From the NCBI GenBank assembly GCA_025917655.1, contig CP084617.1, forward strand, positions 744,001 to 808,000: 64,000 nt of DNA, given 5' to 3'. The position numbers were made by a program, and so were the translations under genes. The notes under the pieces were generated by a model, which worked only from the letters and a program-made list of their open reading frames with translations, did no database searches and had not been told where the DNA came from. Below are positions 52,785-61,400 of this stretch, in pieces. The stretch is from Chlorella sorokiniana. Its lineage: Eukaryota > Chlorophyta > Trebouxiophyceae > Chlorellales > Chlorellaceae. Within the stretch, counting starts at the first letter, position 1; each line of letters starts with the position of its first letter.

Positions 52785-54604
52785 ATGCTGATCGGCCAGA
52801 AAGGTGTCAAGTATGGTCTGGACGTCAGGGCGCCGCCCGGCGCCAAGCCGGCTGCCAAGGCTGCGTTGGCAAAGAAGCCAAGCGTGTTTGGAGACAATGA
52901 GTCCGACGACGACCAGGAGCAAAACGTGGAAAAGCAAATTGCGCGCCAGGCGGCTCGCAAACAATCCGACAAGAAGGTATGCGTTGTGCTGCGGGCTGTG
53001 GGGCTTGACAGGGATCCGTACAAGTCCAAAGATTCGTGGCAGCGCACCTGGGGATGCGACATAGCTGCTGCTCCACAGTCCCAGTCACCGCACGCCCCAG
53101 CGGCCGACGGCCCCCTCCCCGTCAAGCGCAGGTGGCGGAGCTGCATGCAGCGGCGCTCGCAGAGGATGCCGCCATCTTTGATTACGACAGCCACTACGAC
53201 GCCATTCAGGAGGTGGGTGCCGCCGCTGCTCGAGTGGATCGCGTTGGCCTTCTGAAAGCTTTGCCCGCACACCAGGCTCATCCAGCCATCGCTGCGTCCC
53301 TGCAGGCGCGAGCGGAGCCCAAAAAGCAGGAAAAGCTGCAGCGCAAGTCCCGTTACATCGCAGGCCTTCTTGGTGCGCCTGAAGATTGGGTCCTCTTGCA
53401 TGCAGCCGCCCAGCATGGCAGACTGCTTCCCTGCGGTTGCTGCTGCTCTACAGCCTAGTCCACTTGAGCTGCCCCTGCTCCTTTGCAGAGAAAGCTGAGG
53501 AGCGCAAGCGGGAGCAGGACATCTTGTATGAACGACAGCTGGCGAAGGAGCGAGCGGCAGGTGGGCAGCAGCCGCCTGCCACCGAGCAAGGCGGCGGCCT
53601 TTGCAGGGACCGCCGCCGCGCAGCCGCTGGCGCCGGCCGCCTGAGCAGCCACCGCTCTTTTGCCTGTGGCTGATGCGCCCTCCCTTTGCCTTCATCCAGC
53701 AGCAACGCTGTCCTTGCCAGCGGCACCAGCGCTCTTTGCCGCCATGCCCCCTTTCCCCAATCTCCTATCCCCCAAAATCAACCTCCCTGCCCGCAGAGGA
53801 CCATCTGTTTGGCGACAAGGAGAAGTTTGTGACGGCGGCGTATCGTGCCAAGCTGGCGGAACGGCAGGCCTGGCTGGCGGAGCAGAAGCGCAAGTGGGTG
53901 CCCTGCCCTCGAGCGGCAAGCCCGCGTGCCCGCTTGCCGTGTGCCTGCCTGCCCTCGATCCTTGCTCATGCAGCTGTTGACGAGCTGCCTGCCGGCCCCC
54001 AGCGCGCGGCGTCCCCGGCCTCGCCGCCGCACCCCAGCTGTGCCACGCTGGCCGACCAGCGTGCTCCCCGTGCCCCGCTGTGCAGGCAGGCGGAGGAGGA
54101 GGCCAACGCGGTGGAGAAGCGGGGGCACATGGGCGACTTCTACCGCAACCTCCTGCGCTCCAACGTGGCGTTCGGCGCCAAGGGCGCGGAGCCACAGGAG
54201 CAGGCCGGCGCCGAGGCCTCGCCGCCAGCAGCGCAGCAGGCTGGGGAGGGGCTGCAGCGGCAGAGCCAGCCGGGCGACGCTCAGCGCGAGATGGAGAAAG
54301 CGCTCGCTCGCGAGGCAAGCGCGCAGCGGGGGCCGCCAGCCCTCCTCCGGCAGCGGCGGAGCAGCGGCAGCTGGAGCAGCCTCCCCCGGGCGAAGCACGG
54401 CATGGCTGCCGCACCTGGCGCCGATGCAGCGCCTGCTGCCGAGGCTGTGCCAGCAGCCGGCGGAACAGACGAGGGTCCCCCGCCAGCAGCTGAAGAGCAG
54501 CCCCCACACAACAGGCAGGGCAGCGGCGCAACGCTCAGGATGCAGTTTCCGCTGCGCTTGAGCGGTACTTGGCGCGCAAGCGGCAGAAACTTGGCGCGGT
54601 CTAA
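52785..54604 (+). CDS. NSRP1/CCDC55-like nuclear speckle splicing regulator
   Basis: RNA-binding splicing-associated protein. Exon 1 (52785-52976) encodes MLIGQKGVKYGLDVRAPPGA, then KKPSVFGDNESDDDQE and EKQIARQAARKQSDKK, matching the family start (YGL..., PSVFGDDSDDE). Exon 2 (53132-53212) gives VAELHAAALAEDAAIFDYDS plus HYDAIQE, matching ALAEDP..FDYD..YD.M. Further exons: KKQEKLQRKSRYIAGLL, EKAEERKREQDILYERQLAK, EDHLFGDKEKFVTAAYRAKL, AERQAWLAEQKRK and HMGDFYRNLLRSNVAFGAKG. The C-terminus reads RRNAQDAVSAALERYLARKR and QKLGAV, the conserved (A)RERYLARK ending, with TAA at 54604. Frame changes sit at G runs 54328-54332 and 54518-54520, plus one more between them. Confidence 0.88.
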
Positions 54605-54744
54605 ATGCTCTTGGTCATATCTGTGCATGTTATTCCTCCCGCAGCGTCTGTTGCCGCCGCACTTCCCAGTCCCCAAAATGTCGGAGGCCAGTTCGCTTAC
54701 AAGCTGTGCTGTGCATGCCAATCGTCTGGAGAGAGCTCGTTGCA

Positions 54745-54782
54745 TGTAACAAACCAGGGAGGGAAAGCCCAACTCGCTGTAA
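54745..54782 (+). terminator. TGTAA poly(A) signals for the NSRP1-like gene
   Basis: TGTAA at 54745-54749 and again at 54778-54782, 141 and 174 bp past the NSRP1-like stop. Confidence 0.5.
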
Positions 54783-54929
54783 ATTGGGCACTTGCTTGCC
54801 TGGGCTGCAGCGTTTGCAAGAGGGAATAAAGAACGTGCTGAGGAGATTTCTGGACGATGGAGCACTGATTAAGTGGTCTTCGATCTCTATTGAAAAGCTG
54901 AATCGGTTAAATCGCGGAAACCCAAGCAT

Positions 54930-56000
54930 TTGCCTGTCGTTTGTAGTGGCGTCCCTGCACCAAGCAAAGGAAAGCGGGCTGCAGCAGCTTTTGCAGCCTT
55001 TCCGGCCACATCAGCGACTGATGTGGCCTGCCGTCTTCTGGCGCGAACCCACTGCCCAGAGAAGCCTGAGTGGCACCTCCATCGCGTTGAGAGCTCTCAC
55101 CTGCACGACCGCCCTCGTCGAGGCCATGGCGGCCCACGAGATGGCAAGCACCTGGGAACGTGCCAAGGAGGGCGAGGTGAGCTGAGGGGCGCGGTATGCT
55201 GGCGGGCTGCCCGCGGGCCCCCAGGCACCTGTCCGGCCTCGTTCGGCATTGCTGAGGTTCCTGGAGATTGATAACACTGTCAGAGCACCGATTTGGGAGG
55301 CTTCGCCCTTGAACCTGGCTAGTGGAAGCTGGCCCTTCCCTCGCACCTCTCAAGCTGCTCTACCCTAACTCCCCGCAGTTCATCATTCCTCGGTACGTGC
55401 TGGCCGAGCTTCAGCGCCTTCCCATAGCGCGGCCTTTCCCGCCCAACCTCCAGCACTGCCGCTACGGGCGCCGTCTGCCAGCGGCCTGGCAGCCCACAAC
55501 AGCAAGCTGGCAAAGCAGGCGCCTCTGGACCCAACGGCGCACCTGTTGATGGAGGCTGCCAACCAGCTCTCCCAGTTAGTGAAGGAGCAAGTGCAGCGGC
55601 ACGCCCTGCGAGCAGCGCGGCGGCAACGGGCCGGCTTGCCGCCAAACGTTGCCGTCGGCGGCGGCGACAGCAATGACGATGACACCTCCGAGGACGACCA
55701 CGCAGCCGAGGGCCAGGTGGACGCAATGCTGATGGCCGCGGGGCAGCAGGCGCAGCAGCAGCAGGGCCGCCTGGGCGGCGGCTGCGCGACCGACACCGCC
55801 GCCACCAGCGCCGCCTCCGGCAGCATTGCGTCCGCCTGCGGCTCTGGCAACGCGCCCAGCAGCGTGTGCCTGCCTCACAACCACGAAGCGGTGGCGCAGG
55901 TGCGCCTACGCCTGCAGCGCCAGTACGCGGCCAACCTGCCGGGCAGATCCTGCTGGGCGAGCGCCGCATCAAGCTGCCCCTGCCAGACACGGTGCACTGA
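54930..56000 (+). CDS. Unknown protein with conserved-looking C-terminus
   Basis: I do not recognise the family and the 5' end is not resolved. An exon ending at GAG|GTGAGC (about 55,176) reads LVEAMAAHEMASTWERAKEG. It splices in phase 0 to an exon at 55,379 reading FIIPRYVLAELQRLPIARPF. After one added G at 55466-55468 this continues GAPSASGLAAHNSKLAKQAP, LLMEAANQLSQLVKEQVQRH, an acidic patch (DSNDDDTSEDD) and a Gln/Gly-rich stretch. It ends VRLRLQRQYAANLPG and, after one added G at 55941-55943, QILLGERRIKLPLPDTVH with TGA at 56000. The tidy C-terminal motif and basic helix suggest a conserved nuclear protein, but no function is assigned. The first exon may start anywhere between about 54,800 and 55,090. 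Confidence 0.55.
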
Positions 56001-56860
56001 TGGCCGCACTGCAACCGGCCATGTGGCAAGCCTGTCACAATCTTGGCCACTCAGTCATGCGGGAGCACTGCTGCCCCGCTTTCACGCCACCCACCCATAC
56101 GCACACACTACACCATCCTCCCTTCAGAAAACTGCTGCGCTTGCTGCTTGAGCTTTCGTCGTCACTCCACGGCTCAAGCGGCCAGTATCCCTGCTTTCCC
56201 TTTGCGCATCATAAGAACGGAGCCCAGCTCTCGAGCTTGCGGTGTCCTTCCTCCTGCACACTCCTTTCGCTCCCCCGACAACGCATGGCCGCCCCAGGCC
56301 TCGCCCTTCATGCGCTACTGATCTTCCCAGTTGCCCCGACTGTGTAGCTGCCGCATGGCAGCCTTCGGTTTCTCTTCTCGTTACACGTCGAGTCACAGGG
56401 CCTCGGCCTGCCCACGTCCTTGTCGTTATCCAGGCCATCTTGGCGGCGGCGGCCCCCGCTGCTGCCTTGCTGCACGCAAACCGGGCGGCCGCCACGTCAT
56501 GCCGTGGTGCACGCCAGCCCTCGCCACCCATCACATACCCCGCAGATCCTGTCGCCCCCACCTTCACTTTCTCTCTTTGGTTCATTTACCTTCTGGTCAC
56601 TCTGAGATGGTCGGCACCGGCACTTCCACCCTCCTGTGCTCTGAAGCACGCGTGCACTGTGCCCTGCGCCTCCCGGCTGGCACCCAGAGCAACCGTCGTG
56701 TGATTTTTTGTATGACGACTTCTGTGTTCATTCCTGTTTTGACGCTGGCGCAGCCAGCTGGTGTAGACAGCATTGTAAGGCGTAGTAAGCGAGGCGCACG
56801 GTCAAAATGGGCCACCCAGCACGAATGAAGCAAGCACTTGACACGTTAGGCCCCGCTGCG
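56001..56860. other. Tail-to-tail intergenic region
   Basis: About 0.86 kb between the unknown gene (+) and the EAF gene (-). C/T-rich on the + strand. Holds both 3' UTRs; ORFs on both strands lack family resemblance. Confidence 0.5.
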
Positions 56861-58018
56861 TCAAATCTCCTCCCGCGGTACGTCGCTCTCGCCACCGCCG
56901 CCGTCGCTGCCGTCGCCGTCGTCGCCGCTGCCGCTGCTCTGGGCATGCGGCTCGGGCGAGCCGTCAAACCCATAAAAGAACAGGCGCTCATCCTCCGTCA
57001 GCTGGTCGTGCTGGAGGGTGGGAGCCACCAGGATCGGCGCGGGCGCAGCCAGGGGCGCTTGCCCGGCGGCGCCGCGCCCTGCTGCTGCGGCGCTGCGGCG
57101 CCTGCACCGTCGGTGCTGTCGGGCTCGCGTTCATCGCCCTCCTCCTCCTCCACCGCTGCTTCCTCCTCCTCCTCCACCGCCGCCTCCTCCTCCTCCTCCA
57201 CCGCTGCTTCCTCCTCCTCCTCCACCGCCGCCTCCTCCTCCTCCACCGCCGCCTCCTCCTCCTCCACCGCCGCCTCCTCATCCGCAGCGCCTGCACCGCC
57301 TTCAGCTCCCGCCCCCAGCCGCCGTCTTCGATGAGCGCCGCCATCAGCTCCTCCTCCAGCTGCTTGGTCGTGCCGCCATCGGTGGCGGGCCCTGCCGCCC
57401 CTTCAGCCGCCCCGGGCGCGTCCAGGGCGCCAGCCACGTCCAGCTGAGCAGCAACTTCGGCCAGGGAGGGCCCCGCCCGGCAGCGCCCGCCCTGGAAGAC
57501 GGCGCTTCGCACTGCGCCGCCGCGGCAGCAACGGGCTCCGGGCGGGCGCTGCCTGCTGGCGCCGCCGCGAAACTGGCCCGCCCGGAGCCGCCCAGGTGCC
57601 GCAGGCTCTTCACGGCTGCGCCCAGCAGCTCCAGCCTGAAGCTGCTGCCGTCAAAGATGGCCACGCAGTCGAGGCCGTCCCGGCTCGGCTCGTACTTGCC
57701 GCTGAAAGCAGCCTCGCCCATTTGCAGCGACACCTGCAGCAGGAGAGGGCAGGCCGGTGGGTGCTGCTCCGCTTGCCCGCGCAGCCTGGCAGGGGTCGGG
57801 CACCCGCTGCGGTGCCGCCGCCGACTGATGCCGCTCACCTTGCTGTTGCTCAGCTGCACGTCCATCACGCCTTCTGTTGCCCTCACCGCACTTGCAGGCT
57901 TGAAGTCATACCGCAGTGTACAGTATTCCTCAGCCCCTGCCTCTGGCAGGGCGCGCTTGCCCAACAAGGAGGCGCCTAGCTGCAGCGGGTACTCCACCCC
58001 TGGCACAGGTCCCGCCAT
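56861..58018 (-). CDS. ELL-associated factor (EAF) family protein
   Basis: Partner of the RNA polymerase II elongation factor ELL. From ATG 58018 it reads MAGPVPGVEYPLQLGASLLG, then EEYCTLRYDFKPASAV, which is the EAF signature (Y.T.RYDFKP.S). Next come GVMDVQLSNSKVS and, after an intron (about 57,838-57,733), LQMGEAAFSGKYEPSRDGLD plus CVAIFDGSSFRLELLGAAVK. This covers the EAF N-terminal domain. The C-terminal part is acidic, with EEEEAAV repeats (57,120-57,290). It ends LTEDERLFFYGFDGSPEPHA, then a Ser/Gly/Asp tail SDVPREEI with TGA at 56861. Two frame changes sit at C runs 57312-57316 and 57077-57079; one base at each makes the tail continuous. An acidic transactivation-like tail fits EAF proteins. 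Confidence 0.85.
57120..57290. repeat. Coding minisatellite (EEEEAAV) in the EAF gene
   Basis: TCCTCC/ACCGCC-type units of about 18-24 bp in tandem on the + strand. On the - strand they encode repeated EEEEAAV. Other frames give RRRRW or poly-Pro shadow ORFs. Confidence 0.85.
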
Positions 58019-58430
58019 GATTGCTACAGGAACTGCAATTCCTAGCTCAGAGGGTGTTCGGGGCCCGCGATCGACATGACACTAAAGGCACTGCAACAGG
58101 GGTGCTTGGCACTGCTTGGTAATGTTTGATCGCAACTAAGGACCTCTGGGAAACCGTCCAGGCATGCGATAGGCGTGCTGCCCTCGTGCCGCCAGGTGCG
58201 ACGTGGCGAACAGCGCCGTGCACAGCGCCGGCCAGCAGGCGCTGGTTAAGCTTGACTTTTGCGCTCTACAACAGAGGGAAGAGAGTAATGTGCATGCAAG
58301 ATACATCACGTATTGAAATGGTGGTCCGCCGCTTGCTGCTCAGTTTACATAGCATTGTGGCGGGCACTGACTGTTAGCAAGGGTGCAGGTGAGAATAAAA
58401 TCAATGGCATCGCTCAGTATGAAAGCTGTG
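58019..58430. other. Intergenic, EAF promoter and Pol theta-like 3' UTR
   Basis: About 410 bp of lower GC between the EAF start and the Pol theta-like stop, both on the - strand. Contains the TGTAA listed separately; nothing else seen. Confidence 0.5.
58345..58349 (-). terminator. TGTAA poly(A) signal for the Pol theta-like gene
   Basis: TTACA on the + strand is TGTAA on the - strand, 82 bp past the stop at 58431. It supports that stop as the real gene end. Confidence 0.55.
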
Positions 58431-61400
58431 CTATATCATCAAATGTTCAGTTTGCAGGTGAGTTCCTACACTGGGCACGGCCACGGGCCGCTGGTCGAAG
58501 AGGTGCAGCGTGGGGCCCGCCGTCAGCCGCGCCCCCAGCGGAGCAGCCAGCGCCACACGCCCGACATACAGCGAGCGCAGGCCTGGCAGCACGGCCGCTG
58601 CCGCCGCTGCCGCAGCATCGTCGCTGCCGCTCCAGCGCGCAACCCAGGAGCCAGGCAGGTGCAGCACGAGGCTGTGGCCGAGCGCAAGCGCCACCCCAGG
58701 CCCGCCCATCGCATCCGCGCCTGCACCGCCGTCGCCGCTGCGGAGCGGCCCCAAGGCTGCCAGCGCAGCCTGCGTGCTGACCAGCGCCGCCTTGAGTGTG
58801 TCTGCCACTGAACCCCCAGAATGTGCTGCAGGATGGCTTTGTGCAGCTTGCCGCGGGCCTGCAGGGGAGCACAGGAAGCAGCCCACGCTTTCGCCTCACA
58901 TCCCCAGTCGCAGCGCCCGGCAGCAGCGGCGGACGCTGCAAGCGACCCGCCTGCGCAGGCGCGGAGCAGCGGGAGGCTGGCTGCAGCAACGCGCACCATT
59001 GCGTCGACGGCGCTCTTTGGAGCGGGAACTGGCGCTGCCGCCCGCCAGCGTGGCGGCGCAGCAGGCGGCCTCCGCCGCCGCCGCCGCCTCTCCCAGCCAG
59101 GCCCGAACCCGCGGAAAGGTGGACAGGAAGGCATCCACGGCGTGTGCCGCCGCGTGGCGCGAGCAGCGCAGCACCCAGCCCAGCTTCTTGGGGCTCCAGC
59201 CGTGCGCCAGGCACTGCACCACCGCCGCCACCAGCGCCCCGCGGATGAGCAGCGCCGGCTGCCGGCTGCCGCCGCCGCCGCCGCTGCCGGGCACCTCCAG
59301 CTGCCCGGCGGCCGCGGCCCAGCAGTTGGCCACGTGCTGGAAGGCGTCGCCGCCGCTGCTGCACGCTGCGCGCAGCTCCGGCTGGCCGCTCAGGTGGGCC
59401 AGCACCGCCAGCTCAACGTGCAGCAGGTCGACACGCAGCAGGGTTCCGGCGCCGGCGCTGCCGCCGCCACACGACCCGCTGGTCTTCACCGGCAATGTGC
59501 CTGGCCCCCAACGCCCGCGCCCCGCCCCTGCATGCGCCCATGTGGCTGCCGCTGCGGCTGCGACTGCTGCTGCTGCTGCCCTTGCGAGCATGGCTTGTGC
59601 GGAAGGTCGTCTGCTGGACTGGCGGTGCAATCTGGACAGCAGCTTGCTCCAGCCACAATGGATGCTCCTGAGCAGTACCCGTGCAGCCACCAGTTGCAGT
59701 GCGGCTGGGGCAGCGGGGGCCCGGCCGCCGCTGCCCAGGGCCCGTGGGGCGTCTGCCTCTCATCTGCCGGCATGCTGCTGTCGCTGCCACAGGCCAAGCC
59801 TCCACCTCCGCAACCGGTGCACAGCACCTGGGCAGAGGGCCCCGCCAGCCGCCACAGCTGGTCGCAAGGCCACTGCACCTCCACCGCAGGCGGCGCGGGA
59901 GACCAGCAGCCACCGCCACCAGCCGAACAGCCGCTGCCGCCCGCCGCGCTGGCCAGCAGGTCGCCTTCGGCAGGCACAAGGGGCACGAGTACCAGCGCGA
60001 GGCTCGCCCGCTGCTGGCTGCCTGCAGCTGCGTCGGCGGGGCCCTGGACGCAGCGGCCGTGCTGGCCGGCCCCAAAGTGCAGCGCGGTGCAGAGGCGCTT
60101 GCCCAGAACAGCCACCAGCAGGCCCGCCACCCACACCTGCTGGCTGGCATCCCCCTCCTCCTCGGGAGGGTCGTCGCCTGAAGGGGGGCAGCAGCAGGCG
60201 AGCCCGTGGCGGGGGCTGCCCCCGCCAGCTGTCGCCGCGACAGGCACAGAGCCACCGGCAGCCCGCGGCTGCCGCAGCCGCTGCCCGCCGCCGCTGCCAC
60301 CGCTGCTGGGCTGAGGCTCCCGCCATCCAGCTCTGCCTGCACAGAGAGGCTGCTGCCCACAGCCAGGAAGGGGCTCCACTCTGCCGACAGCAGGCGGGAC
60401 AGGTGCCCGCTCAGCTCCCCACCGTAGCCCAGCAGCCCGCTGCAGCTGTCCACCGCCAGGCGCAGCTGCCCCGCCCGCCTGCCTGGCCGCCCTCCCGCCG
60501 CCGCAGCCGCCGACGTGCTGGCGCCACCCGCCCCGAGGCCCCCTCCCGTAGGGGGCAGCCGCCGACGCCGGCGCGGTGGCAGCCTCCAGCAGCGCCTGCA
60601 GCAGCTGCACCAGCAGCTGGCTCACCGTTTTGTGCTGCACCATGCAGGCCAGCACATCGCGCTCCCGCTGCTGGTGCGGGCGGCAGCGGGCCAGCAGCGC
60701 GTGCATGTGCTCCAGCGGGACAGCGGGGCCGCGGCCGCGCTCCGGCGCCGGCATGTGCAGCGAGCCTGCAGGCACGACGTGCAGGGCGGGCTGAGAAGCA
60801 GGGATGGGGTGGGCAGCATGCAGCACACCACACACATAGCCCAACAGGCGGACAAAGAAGAAAGAAGCAGGCCTCAGGCGACCTGGGCCTGCAGGCAGGC
60901 TGCTGTGCCTGCTGTGCGTGGCCCCCACCCAGAAGCTGCACCAGGGTGCTCTCATCTGCCAGGTCCAGCTGCGGCAGGCCGTACGCGCTCCTCAGCTGCG
61001 CCTGCGCGGCGTCGGCGCTGCGCGCGCGGCCTCCAGCGCAGCTTGCAGGGCGGGGGCTGCAGGCGCGGGGCCGCCGCAGAGGCGTTGACGTGCAGCACGG
61101 CCAGCGCCGCAGGGCACTCCAGGTTGGCAAAGGCCTGCGGTGGCAGCGCAGGCGCCGGCATCAGTTGGGAGGTCAGAATGCCGTGGATGCGCGTGTCCAA
61201 CTTTGGTTGCCCCCTGCGTTCCCCACCCTCCACCGCCCAACCCCTGCCCCACCTCTAGCATGCGTCGGTGTGCCAGCAGCTGGCGCAGCGGCTCCATGCA
61301 GGCCAGGGCCAGCACCGCGGCGCGGCAGGTGCTGGTCACGCCGCCGCGGCACAGGTTGGGCACGCGGGCCTGTCGGGCAGAGCATGGACGGTGAGGGCGT

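Noticed and set aside
56988-57512. Arg/Trp-repeat ORF (RRRRWRR) on the - strand
   Set aside because: It is a frame shadow of the EEEEAAV repeat. The acidic frame continues into a sensible EAF tail after run-length correction.
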